DNA of 64,000 nt from Choanephora cucurbitarum (taxonomy: Eukaryota; Mucoromycota; Mucoromycetes; Mucorales; Choanephoraceae), in contig JAIWNI010000012.1 in NCBI GenBank assembly GCA_025331435.1, positions 372,001 through 436,000 of the forward strand, read 5' to 3'. This document shows, piece by piece, positions 1 through 11,229 of this stretch. The translations under genes were made by a program, and so were the position numbers. The notes below the pieces were generated by a model, which did not search any database, was not told where the DNA came from, and was given only the letters and a program-made list of their open reading frames with translations. Within the stretch, counting starts at the first letter, position 1, and every line of letters starts with the position of its first letter.

Positions 1-753
1 AAAGAAGCCATTGAGTTTATTTCTACTCTATCTAAACCAAGCGAGCCATGTCATATATTAGATTTAGGAGCTGGTACTGGTATCATGACTAAACTGTTGG
101 TCGAGATAGAACATGCCAAGGTGACTGCTGTTGAGCCTGTAGACAATATGCGTCTTAAGCTTGAGTCGTCTGTACCTCAAGCGCATTCTCTTAAAGGTAC
201 ATCTTGGTCTATTCCTGTAGCATCCTCCTCGCAAGATATGGTAGTGCTGGCTCAATGCTTTCATTGGTTTGATGATCTCAAGAGTTTACAAGAGATCCAT
301 CGTGTATTAAAACCAAAGGGTGTGCTTGTACTCATTTGGAATATGGAAAGTCAAGAGCGCTCTTCTTGGGTAGCCGCAATGAGAAAGTAAGTTAAGAAGA
401 AGGTCAAATAACTCGCGTGTACTGACTATAACAGGATTTATGAGATGTATGATGCCAAAGCACCTCAGTACCGAAAGGGAAATTGGAAAAAGATCTTTGA
501 GACAGAAGAAGCAAAGCAGTTGTATACTTTGCCTCTTCAAGCCAAGCAGTTCACCAATGACTATCCTGTCAAGCGAGAACAGATATGGTCTCGTATATTG
601 AGCAAGAGCTATATTGCTGTTCTTGAGCAAGAAGAGACAGACAAGTTGCATGATTTAGTTGAATCTACCTTGGACCAATTTGATTTACCTTCTGGAGATG
701 TTCTTTACAAGCACGACACTGATCTCTATTGGTGTTATAAGCATGAACAATGA
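1..753 (+). CDS. SAM-dependent methyltransferase, 5' partial
   Basis: The frame is open from base 1, so the N terminus lies outside the window. Exons are 1-386 and 435-753; the intron (GTAAGT...ACAG) has an ACTGAC branch-like motif. The first exon shows class I motif I (ILDLGAGTG), an acidic residue after strand 2 (AVEP), FHWFD and RVLKPKG. These are typical of Methyltransf_11 proteins of the Crg1/Tmt1/trans-aconitate methyltransferase type. The second exon is a helical C-terminal part without a recognised motif. It is probably a cytosolic small-molecule methyltransferase; the substrate cannot be inferred. It is convergent with the RhoGAP gene, with about 290 bp between stop codons. Confidence 0.85.
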
Positions 754-1044
754 TCAATATAAGCTTATCTTATATCCAAATGAAAATTGAAGCAGCAAAA
801 AGATATGATCTCATCCCCCTCCCTCTTTGTTTGTATCTAAAGGTAATAGTTATTATATGCAGCTAACATTACCTTTTTTTAAAAAAAAAGCATTTATTAA
901 GTAAAAAAAAAAAAAAGAAGTAATTAGTTGTAAATGATTATACTATAATAGTTCCCTTCTTTTACAAGAAGAAATAAAGAGGTCAATTCAACAACCATAG
1001 TAGACTATGACTTTGATATGCTTACCTGTTGTTTCTCGTCTATT

Positions 1045-2660
1045 TCATCTAAAAAAAAGCCCACTTTGAACCAATTTGATCCAATCGGATGTTAAGGGAG
1101 ATTGTGCCACTTGATGATTGGATCGTGTACTTCTTTTCTTTTTAGGTAATTGCACTTCTTGAGGTATAATGATACTAGGATTTTCTTCTTCTCTTAGTTT
1201 CCAGTTTTGAAGTGTACGGATATATTTAGAATGTGTATCCAAAGCAGTATGCATAGGTGTTACTTTCCCTTCATTTTCTGCCTTTCGAATGATCCGAGGT
1301 GTAGGCAATCTATCTACTTTTGGTGTAAATTCGAGACTTTCAAATGTTTGTATCAGTTCCCTTGATTCTTTGAATTCCAGTAGGTTGACATCAATCAGTA
1401 GTTTTCTCTCTTGTTGTGAAAAGGGAGATGCCCAATGCGTGTCTGACTTTAGGCGTGGTGATAGTGTCTTGTAGGTTGAATTCTATTCAGCATATTTTCT
1501 TTTCTTAGCCTCTCATTTCAAGCAAATCTGCCTTTTTTTTTTATACCTTTCTGAACTGTGTATCAATCTTTAAATTGATATTTCTACGTTCTTTTGTTGG
1601 GGATTTCTTACTGTATTTTTGCGATTGAGTAGGATTGGTGAGGGTAGCAAATACTTCGGGATAAGTCATCATAAACTCAAATATTCTGATCCACGTACTG
1701 CTTTCTTTCACTAGATCCAATTGTAGCAAATCGTTCGGTTTGTATTTGAGTGAAAAGATAGAAGAAGAAGAGGAATAGCGTTTCTTCTTTTTGGGATTGA
1801 TGGTGTTGGGAATACTGGTAGTACTGAAGACGAGTTTTCGATTCTTTGGCTCTTTAGAAGGTCTCTTTTTCAATGAGCTCAAGAGTAACTCGCGTGCTTT
1901 TTGAAATAGATGACCTTTGTCCATCAAGAGTGGAAGTGAATTATAAGAAGGACAAAAGTTGTTGTCAATGGATTTATCTGGCATCAGTTGAGAGAGACCG
2001 TCCAGTCGAATACAGGTGGGTGCAAATATGATGGCCAGTGATTCAACCGACATCTGGTTTTTTTCTTGGTGAAGTTGGATCTTATAGGCTACATCAATCA
2101 AAAACTGCAGCAGATGTAGGTGTTCATAAGGTAGTTTTTTACATGCTTCTTTTAGCCTTCTTTTCAATGTTTCTTTTGAATAATGTTCTTGATCTAATAC
2201 TGACAATCAGTAAAGAAAGCGTAGTTTTTTCTATGGATTTTATTACCAAATACTTCTAGAAATAAAGGCTGGTGTTGTCGAGGAATGACTGGCTCTGGTA
2301 AGAGTTGAAGGTATCGTTTAAACAGTCCAGTCAATGAATGTACTGTGACAGTAGGTGGAATACTGATTAAAAAAGGGTTCTGATCATCTTCAAATTCGGA
2401 TTGAAGTTGATTGATGATGGCAGTAGAACCTGATTTACGAAAAATACCTTCAATATCAAGGCCTATTAAGAGGAATATTTTTTTTTTCAATTGTTAGTGT
2501 GCATAGTAAGAAAAAAAGAGAGTTTCTCACCCTTTTGTTCAATCTCTTGAAAACATTTAGCTAATACACCAGGAATTGAAAGACCAGAAGAGGTTGTAAA
2601 ACTTGATCGAGCCAAAGCAGTAACCAAGGGTGATCCAAATAATGGTAAGAATTGTATCAT
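1045..2660 (-). CDS. RhoGAP-domain protein
   Basis: Four exons on the minus strand: 2660-2531, 2462-2247, 2199-1547 and 1482-1045; all phases close. The protein begins almost at the RhoGAP domain. FGSPL is followed by IPGVLAKCF and GLDIEGIFRKSG, which carries the arginine finger. Further on come VHSLTGLFKRYLQLLPEPVIP, KLPYEHLHLLQFL and MSVESLAIIFAPT, in family order over roughly residues 8-190. The remainder is basic, Ser/Lys-rich and probably disordered. It should accelerate GTP hydrolysis by Rho/Rac/Cdc42 GTPases. No membrane-binding domain precedes the GAP domain, so an upstream exon could be missing, but the ATG at 2660 gives a complete domain. Confidence 0.85.
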
Positions 2661-3857
2661 ATTTTCAACAGAAATACAATTTTTATCTTTTTACTCTCTT
2701 CTCTTCTCTGCTATTGATATCTATATAGTTATGGAAAAAAAAGAGAGAGAGAAGAGAGAGAGAGAGGCGAAATTACAATAATAAAAAAAATTATAATAAA
2801 AGAATGTTTATTATAATAGACTACATCATTTCAAAAAGCTTTTTTTTTGAGTACATTATGAGAGAGTAAAGAAGTTCCTTTTCCTTACTTTGTATAGGAC
2901 AAATGTAAATACTCTACTAATTCTTTTTTTTTATTGTTTTTGTTTCTTTTTCTCTCTCTCTTTTTTTTACATGGTCATTTTATACTATTTCTTATAATAA
3001 TAGATAGAATCAGGTTTAAATTCCTCCGAAATAAGGTAGTTTACTTTACTTCTCTGCATTAACGTAACAGGATGAACTTACTATCCTAACCCAACAAAAG
3101 AGAGTTGTTGATTCTGAAAAAAGAGTATTTAAAGTTGATGAGTAGTCATTTCATTGAACAAGATAAACGAACAAGAATGCTGCTTTCCTCTATCACAGAA
3201 TTTCAGAGTATTCGGGCACTTTATCTATTCAGGCTCAAAGCGAGAGGGGAAAGTTATGTTATAGCAAGAATCTTCTCGTCAACTTATCTAGGTTTACAGA
3301 CGATAAAAGAAGAGAAACAGTATGGCTTACTTTAATCTATACCGAGATTCATGCTCAACAGAGATCTTTTCAATAGTTCATATTAAAAAAAGAATTTATA
3401 GTTCTTTGAGAGAGAAGAATTAAGCAGAATTCTTTACTTGATACTATTTCCCCCTTTTTTTCCCTTCTAAACAAAACAAAAAAAGAATCACGATCCCCAC
3501 AAATAGAGTTGATCTACTATTTTAACTTATCTGGGCCTAGCCTTTTACAGGCATAAATATTTATAATAAACAGAAAATCTGTTTATGTCTTTATGTTCAT
3601 TGTTATGACTTTCAAGACTTAGTGTATCGATCGCAGCTTATGTTATTACGATGATCGCTTCTGATTTGATACATATGTTCTAGAAAGAAAAAAATATAGA
3701 TATAAGAGTGAGAAAAAAAAGGGATGTCAAGTTGTGACAATCTGTGACACAGCGGTTATTTAACTTTAATGTATTTTTCACTTACGATCTGGCATTTATC
3801 TCTCTTCTTTTTTTTTTCTTTTTTCTTCTTTCTTTCTATCTTTAAGACTTTCTTTAT
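2661..3857. other. intergenic, AT-rich
   Basis: About 1.2 kb between the divergent starts of the RhoGAP and KMO genes. It holds poly(A)/poly(T) runs and an (AG)n tract near 2745-2766. A 76-codon open stretch (3105-3335) has no recognisable similarity. Nothing else was seen; it presumably carries both promoters. Confidence 0.6.
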
Positions 3858-5580
3858 ATGGTTAATCAACAAAGACAAGCTGTTGTAGGTATTGTGGGTG
3901 GAGGTTTAGTAGGCGCATTAAATGCAATCTATTTTGCTCAAAGAGGTTGGAAAGTCGAACTTTATGAACTACGACCAGGTAAAGAAAGGAAAGGGATTAC
4001 ATAATCATAGTACTGTAGAACTTACAAAGAAGAACAATAAAGACATGAGATTACCTGCCAATAGAGAGAGTAGAAAGGGAAGATCCATTAACTTGGCACT
4101 ATCTGAAAGAGGTCTAAGTGCCTTAAGAGCAACTGGCTTGGATCTCGAGAAGACAATCCTAGACGCTTCTGTACCTATGAAAGCCAGGATGGTCCATATA
4201 GGCAAGCAAGGGACTCAAATATCTCAGGCGTATGATGTGAATGGAAAGGTAAGGAAGAACAATAGACATTTGAAAGAGAATGCTAGGCATTTATTATTTC
4301 TCGAAAAACCCTCCCAGCATATCAATGCTGTTGATAGAGCCCGTTTGAATGAACTATTATTAGATGCAATTGAAAAAATGAAAGATGTGACAATCTATTT
4401 TGAGCATCGCCTTACTCAAATTGACTTGGATTATAATCGACTAGAATTTTCTACTAGGTAAATGAATAAGACTAGCGATCTTTGACTACATTTGACTTAT
4501 ATGAGTGTTCAAAAGTGATGGCAAAAAAGAATATCAACCTGATTTCATTATTGGTGCAGATGGTGCCTATTCAAGAACGAGATCTCAAATGATGCGTCGC
4601 ATGAGGTATTATTATTTTTTTTTTAAGAGAAAAGATAGGAGAGATAAAGACTACTTGATATCCTCACAATCATTATCTCTTATAGAATGAATTTCGAGCA
4701 ACGGTACATTGATGCAGGTTACTGTGAACTATCCATGCCAGCCGCTAAAGGAGCCGACGGAAAACCCGCATTTGCATTAGATCCTAATCATCTTCATATC
4801 TGGCCGAGACATACTTTTATGCTAATTGCATTGCCTAATCCCGACTTTACATTCACATGCACTCTCTTTATGCCCTTTGAGATGTTTGATCAGATCCAGA
4901 CAGAAGAAGCATTGATGTCCTTCTTTGAAGAACATTTCAATGATGCCATACCTCTGATTGGTGAAGAATCTCTCAAGTATGCCTACTTCAATAATCCACA
5001 CGGATCACTTGTCTCCATCAAAGCATCTCCTTACAACTACGGAGATAGAGCATTGATCATAGGTGATGCTGCTCATGCGATGGTGCCATTCTATGGTCAA
5101 GGCATGAACTGCGGATTTCAAGATGTGGAGGTACTTCATCAGATTTTAGATCGATTTGGCGTTCATCCTGTGATACAGGATGATAGTATTCAGGGCTTAA
5201 AGGAGGCATTAGACGCTTATTCAGAGTCACGAGCCAAGGATGCTCATGCCATCTGCGATTTGGCCCTGTACAACTATTACGAGATGCGATCTGCCGTCAC
5301 GTCCGTTCGATTTATTGCTCGAAAGAAACTCGAGCATGCTATCCATTACATCTTCCCCAAGCTGATTATTCCTCTCTATACCATGGTCAGTTTCTCCACA
5401 TTACCTTACTCTAAAGCTATTGAGCGTTGGCATCGTCAATCTTATTGGTTGAATGCTGCTATGGTTTCCACTACCATGGCTACAACTGCCATGGTTGCTG
5501 TGGTGGGACTCAAGTATCGTGATCAACTCAGTGGATCTATCAATCAAATTATCCAAACATTGAAAAGCAAGATAATTTGA
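3858..5580 (+). CDS. BNA4: kynurenine 3-monooxygenase
   Basis: Four exons (3858-3978, 4043-4457, 4516-4605, 4686-5580) encode 506 residues. The N terminus has the FAD-binding GIVGGGLVGA motif. ELRPDMRLP is formed across intron 1. GRSINLALSERG and FIIGADGAYSRTR are followed by MMRRMRMNF across intron 3, then the second FAD motif LIIGDAAHAMVPFYGQGMNCG. These are hallmark residues of KMO. The enzyme hydroxylates L-kynurenine to 3-hydroxykynurenine using NADPH and O2 in the tryptophan-to-NAD pathway. The C terminus carries two hydrophobic stretches (about residues 420-490), consistent with outer mitochondrial membrane anchoring. The ATG at 3858 lies just upstream of the FAD motif. The gene is convergent with the phosphatase gene, 17 bp between stops. 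Confidence 0.95.
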
Positions 5581-5597
5581 TAAAAAAAGACTGTTTA

Positions 5598-8112
5598 CTA
5601 ATAAAGTGTTTGATAATGAATCATAGGCATCTCTTGTGTAAAGAGACGTTTCCATGTACTGACTGTTTCTCCCTGATAATTCAATTCAAACACACGAGCA
5701 CGACGTGACCAATTTAAGTGTTCAGCACCATAGCCACCAACACCAGCACCACCACCGTAACAGAGTTGAATGTCTTCTCTCTCTAAGCAATAGTCATTGA
5801 CATGATCGTGTCCACTATTTTCGTATAGAGAAGAATGAGACATGAGAGGACATGCAGAATGACTCACTTACCATGAAGTAAATTTAATGTTGGCTGAATT
5901 CAAAGAAATGATCAGTTATTTCTCCTATAAACCAACTCTAGCCATTTCTATTACCTTTCTTGAATGATTCGAATGCAGAAATACTGTTTTTGGCTGGACT
6001 TGAGACACTTTCTCTAGCATCACCTAATTTCACTACAGGCCGATTGGTGTTGCTTTCTTCGTGATACTCCCTTTATTTTTATTTTTAGACGATTTCATTT
6101 CAAACTATATAAGAAACCAATCTATCTAAAGAACACTTACCAGATAGGAATATGGAAAAAGGCTGCTGCATTTAATCTTCCAGCTGAAGACCGTAAAGAT
6201 GAATGAACGAGCCAATCAAGTTGTTCCAGTTTGATATAATCATAACCCTCTTGATCATCTTCTGCATAACCATGAGAATCAAGAAAATACAAGGCAAACG
6301 CTGGATCACTAAAAGACAAAAAGAGAGCAGTGACATCGAGTGAATACGACAGCTACCATTAAAAATAAAAAAGACATAGTGTTTACGCTTGTTTCTGGTT
6401 AGACTTGAAAATGTTCAACATGTAATTGCCCACACCAGGAAGATCAAGAGGGCCCTGTTGGACCATTGAGTAAGGTAATCTTCTCATGACTTCAAGTAAT
6501 TCATCTCTAGTTAAATCAGCTCCATCATCATGATTACCAAACACTGCTGTCTACATTAAAAAGAAAAATACATCAATGTGCAGAAAGGAAAGAAGCTAAA
6601 GTCTATCTTTTACCCATGGAATCTTTCGTTTAATCACTGGCTCTACAAACTTGAATGTAGCTGCTCTTGCATCATTTACACCTTTCAATCAACCTAGTTT
6701 AGAAACTCTAACTTCCACTTTTTGGCATAAAACAAACTACCTGTGCCTTTGATATTATCGCCAGTAAAAACAACAAGATCCGGCTTTTCTTTATCCAACA
6801 AACGTTCAATATACTCAATAGTCATCAAATCGCCTTTACATTCCATCTAAAGTTCAATCCCTATCATGATCAATACACACACACACACATAAAGAGAATA
6901 GTTCAACAAACAACTTACATTAACAGGAATATCCATACAGCTACCTTCTTCGTTTGTGAAATGCAAATCAGCTAGTTGTACAATTTTAAATGAACCGTCC
7001 TGATTGAAGGCCAATGGAGCCATCTTAGGCAGTGCTCGGTATCCCTTCTTGACAAACAGGAAAGTAGATTCACCAAAACTGTCTTTACCATTACCAGCAC
7101 TGTTTAAATCAACATTGATCTTTTGCCAGCCATAAGGTGTTACTGGCTGTTTTCCAAATTCAATAGCTAGGTCTTGAACAGCGTCTCTTAGCACGTCAGG
7201 ATTAGAAGGTGTCGTTCTATACCATACATGAATTGCATCTCCTCGAAAGATTGAGTTTAGGTTGGTATCGATCTTGGTATAACCCTCAGGTGGTGTTTGA
7301 TCATTCAGTAACACAATCACACTGAATAGAGACACAATCAACATTCTTTTTTTTTTTGGGAATCTCTCACTAATAAACAATGTCTCTCTTACTTACTCTG
7401 TTACTGGATCCTCCGTCTTGCTTCGTTTATAGAACAAATAGACATTCATGCCTACTACAATGCCTTTATTCAGATCCTTTTCTACTCTTTCCCAACCCTT
7501 TAAATCTATTAATACGACAAGAAACGATACATGTATTTGACTTACATCCAGGTAACAGTTAGACGTAAAGCACTGTTTTGCGGTAATTGCAGTAATAGGA
7601 TCCTTAGGACCATCTTGACTGTAATACATATAGAGATGATAACCACCTATATCCTGATTGAGATCAATTGGAATTCGCTTGTACTCAGCAGAAACCAACG
7701 GACTCGTTCCTTCCTTCACAATGATAGAGGTCACTGGAGTTTTTGAGATAGAGGTATCTTTTGTGAAATACAGCCAGAGTGAAGCATCATCGTTCTTGTC
7801 TCCTCTTTTGTTGAGATCTACTTTTAGTTTAGTCCATTTGGCCAAATGAGGTATATGGGAGTCATTGAAGCCCTGAACGATCTGAATGTCCGTAATCGGA
7901 GCCTCTGTCTTGTCTTCTTTGTAATGGAGATAGACTGTATCGGCATCTTGAACACCTTGGTTGAGATCGGTAGGTATCTTGCGATAACCAGGATAGTTGG
8001 CACATGCATGATTTGCATCGCAAGAAACAAGCTTGATATCAGTGATATAGGCTGTAGAGAGTGTCCAAAGACTCCCAAAGAATAGGAGGCTTGACAACAA
8101 ATGACGTGTCAT
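5598..8112 (-). CDS. secreted Dcr2-type metallophosphatase with six beta-prism repeats
   Basis: Ten exons: 8112-7546, 7497-7397, 7321-6919, 6846-6741, 6681-6614, 6550-6387, 6308-6141, 6070-5955, 5893-5872 and 5814-5598. All phases close, giving 643 residues. A hydrophobic signal peptide (about residues 1-21) is followed by six copies of a roughly 50-residue unit with a DLN core and a Y-x-YY/YF strand ending DPIT/APIT. This resembles MABP-type beta-prism repeats. The calcineurin-like phosphoesterase domain follows: LADLHF, VVFTGDN, AVFGNHDDG and GHDHVNDYC supply the metal ligands. The catalytic half matches the fungal Dcr2 family. Inference: a secretory-pathway or cell-surface phosphatase with a lectin-like or membrane-binding N-terminal half. 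Confidence 0.88.
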
Positions 8113-8671
8113 GACAACGTTTTGCAAGCAAAATCAAAAAAGAAGAACAGAGAAAAAAAAACTTATGTAATGCATCTTAATCTTTGCGGGCTTTTTTCTT
8201 TAAAGTATCCCTACATATACGATTACAGCCAATTTCTTGCATAAATGTAAAGTTCATTGCTGTGTATTGTTAATCTTTTGATAGCCATATAGCAAAAAGA
8301 AGAAGAACGCGTAAATAGACATACACCAGATGCAATTTTCTTGGCATATTGCGTTATGTCCTTAAACTATCTAAGAGGGAATCCTGTAGTCAACCTTGAT
8401 TATCCTCTTCTCATATGTTCAACATGATAAAGCTCTTTGTTTGATCATGCCTATCCTCAAAGCAAATATATCTCAAGATAATGTCTAGTCTTAATGCCCT
8501 TAGGATACCTTAATTCTGATATTGACTTTGGGTTGTTTTCTTTTTAAACTTTTCTTGTTTCAAGTGCCTGGTTTGGTATATGAACGATCCAGTTGACAAT
8601 GTCCAATGGCGAAATCATACTGATAACTGTAACAATCGATATCATGACAGTCAGTGCCAATATCGCCTTGT

Positions 8672-8704
<33 letters not shown>

Positions 8705-9053
8705 TCTTCTTAGTTGGCCAAATCCTACTTGATTTGATACTGAAGGGGTAAAGTAACTTCATCTAGGTATATATAAGAAAACACGCGATTGCTCAAACTT
8801 TCCATATCCAAGGCCCTTCCAAATCACCACTTGAGCCATAGTAACTGCTCTTGATCAGAATGTACCTTTCTGGAAACTAGAATTACACTCACTTCTCATA
8901 AGCTTTCTTACTCTAGACCAACAAGCTTGTTTGCCAACAGTGTCTTCAGCAATTAAACTGTATAAAGAAAACTTGTTCAATCCCTGCTTATACTCTTGTT
9001 GGCTATGTTCGGAGCAAGAAACCAGTTTCGAAAGAGAAGAGCCTCTTCTTTCC
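8113..9053. other. intergenic
   Basis: Sequence between the phosphatase start and the LINE insertion. It contains a (CT)n run at about 8675-8695 followed by poly(T). No coding similarity or RNA gene was recognised. Confidence 0.5.
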
Positions 9054-9063
9054 AACAAAGAAT
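9054..9063 (+). repeat. LINE target-site duplication, left copy
   Basis: AACAAAGAAT directly abuts the T-run side of the truncated LINE. The identical 10-mer lies at 10542-10551 on the other side. Confidence 0.8.
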
Positions 9064-10541
9064 ATTTTTTTTTTTTTTTTTGTAGAAAGTGTATACTTTA
9101 TTTAAACAGCGATGAAAAACATTAGGTTTGCTACACTCAATTTTTTGTTAAGAGTGTACTAGCCACTTGTGGACAAAAATAATTGAACAGGAGCATCGGG
9201 GTACCAATGAGCCTGATCAAAAACACACGTATAATGATAGCGCCAGAGAGCGCTCAAACCCTTTCCTAAAATTACAAGCGTAGAATCAGGTAAGAGACAG
9301 AAGTGAGAGTCTGCAAAGCTGACTAAGGCAGTCCAGAGAGAGAGAGAAGTGGGGAATTGGCTTGCTAGTTGGGAAATCTCCAAAATGTGTACCCAATAGG
9401 CCCACTTGTAGGGGCAGCTTACAAAGAAATGAAAGAGGGACTCATCGTATAGCTGGCATATGGGACACAGCGCTGTAGTTGTTCGGGGGATCTTCCAGTG
9501 GTAGAGTTTAGCACCATTAGCGATACTGGCATGAATGAGGCGCCACCAAGGGGTGAAAGCAGACTGAGGTAAGGGTAGTTTCCAGAACACCTTCCACCAT
9601 TTTTGAGGCAGTAGTAGGGGGTACTGAATACGAAAGGGCACATGTCGATAGACTACTGAGTGTTTAGCTGCCCACCACAAGCGTAAGACTTTGAGCGGTG
9701 CAGCTAAAACAGGGAACAAACTTCGACCATCATAATGGATTATCCAATTCTCTAGCGGAGGAAGAGGAGAACTCAGAGACAGAGGGAAAGGCGAAGCAAT
9801 GGGAACGGTTGTCGAAGGAGGTGTGAACTGGCAGAGTCTTGATACCGCCGGGTGTAGGGAGCAGGCTGAATGACAGTGATTGTCGGTCAAGAAAATTGTA
9901 TCAAACAACTGGAGCAGAGAGCGTTTTGTTGGTCGAATGAAAGCGCGAGCAGCAGTGAGAGAAGCTGAAGATTCATTGAAACATAGAAGATCAGATACCA
10001 AGAAATAGTTGCGAATGACCGGTGGAGGCAAAGCGAAGGGAGGGTGATGGAGAAGCACAAGCGACAGGGGAATGTCCAATAGCCAAGAGACTGGCCAAGC
10101 GGAGGAGATCTGAGGTCGTGGAAGGTTAATGATCAGCCGTAAGAGTTGCTGCATGGAAGGGCAGTTCTTGAAAAACGGCTTGAACATGTTTGGACAGAGG
10201 AGAGCAGGCAAGAAAGAAGCGTGACCAGTGGTGAGCTGAAAAAAACGCAAAAGCCAAGGTGTCAGGAAGTCTGCGGGATCAATAGTGTCCGCCATGCGCC
10301 GGAGATAGACCATCTGAAGAGCCATTGCCTGATCGCGGATATCGACGATACCTAAGCCTCCTTGTCGGCGAGGTAGACAGATCGTTCGCCAGCTCGGTTT
10401 GGGCCAAAAAGGAAGAGCCAAAGTGGCCACCGCCGTCTGGATGGATGAAAGCCATTCATCTGGTAGGGGCACAACCCGAAGAAGAAACCAAAGCCGACTT
10501 AAAACCAGCGTGTTAACGACTGCTGACAAACCTCTGACCGA
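9064..10541 (-). mobile_element. 5'-truncated LINE (non-LTR retrotransposon) with TSD
   Basis: On the minus strand a 456-codon open frame (10529-9159) encodes the C-terminal part of a LINE ORF2. It begins after the palm, in the SVRGLSAVVNTLVLSRLW region, and continues through ICLPRRQGGLG to a zinc-binding RT C-terminal motif (CPICQLYDESLFHFFVSCP). Endonuclease and catalytic RT are absent, as expected from incomplete target-primed reverse transcription. A poly(A) tract (T run at about 9065-9081) closes the 3' end, preceded by AATAAAG. The 10-mer AACAAAGAAT flanks both ends (9054-9063 and 10542-10551) as a target-site duplication. The remaining frame has no stop codon, which suggests a fairly recent insertion. 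Confidence 0.88.
9159..10529 (-). pseudogene. LINE ORF2 C-terminal fragment
   Basis: This is the open part of the truncated LINE. It holds the RT thumb/connection region and a CCHC-like zf-RVT motif near residues 350-370. No in-frame ATG marks a natural start because the copy is truncated at its 5' end. It cannot encode a functional reverse transcriptase, since the YADD palm motif is missing. It is related to, but clearly diverged from, the LINE at 55.4-59.4 kb; both share a CLPR-x-GGLG block. Confidence 0.85.
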
Positions 10542-10551
10542 AACAAAGAAT
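10542..10551 (+). repeat. LINE target-site duplication, right copy
   Basis: AACAAAGAAT lies immediately beyond the truncated 5' end of the LINE and matches the copy at 9054-9063. Confidence 0.8.
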
Positions 10552-11229
10552 TTGCAGAATATAAAACGCGTTTAATGAATTTTTAAAGCACGAACTTGAT
10601 ATCATTTTAATAAAGGAACACGGTCAATCAAAGCCCGATCGTGTTTACTCGAATGATAAATCGCAAGTGTCTCTTTTAAAGAGAAGCAAGCTCTAGCTTA
10701 GGTATACTTTGACCTATTACATTAAGCTGTATGTTCTCCACTGTGTAAAGCACATAGCTTTCATTGTCCATACACTGTTTTCACATGCAATTAATGTCCC
10801 AAAACTTAGACACTAAATCGGAGTGCAGATTAAGTTATGTTAAAGATTACCTAAATGATCATATTACTTTACACTTTTACATAATGTGGCGTTATCTTTT
10901 TTTTTTTTTGATGTTTGTTGTAAAAGTCAATTGTTAGACGCGTAAACAGTATTACTCGATATCAAAAATTTAATTTGAAGATCCATCTTTAGAAACGCGA
11001 AATCTAATTCATTTGCATAATCGGTCAGAAGTTAATAGAATCATCGGGAAGAGTTTAAAAAAAAAAAGGGGGGGGGGGGGCAACGACTATGACATCAAAT
11101 GCACCTTGCTTTTTTTTTATCAAACTAATCTAAATTAAAATAAACCCCAGCAAATACAACGCATATTCACTATAAATCCGATATTGGTTTAAGCTTATCT
11201 TTTCATTTCTTTTTGTTTCCCTAAACAAC
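10552..11229. other. intergenic with A11-G13 homopolymer junction
   Basis: Promoter-side spacer of the HAD phosphatase gene. Eleven A (11057-11067) run directly into thirteen G (11068-11080). A longer T run lies near 10900. No gene was seen. Confidence 0.6.

Noticed and set aside
3105..3335. 76-codon plus-strand frame
   Set aside because: Isolated, no motif, in AT-rich spacer. Expected by chance.
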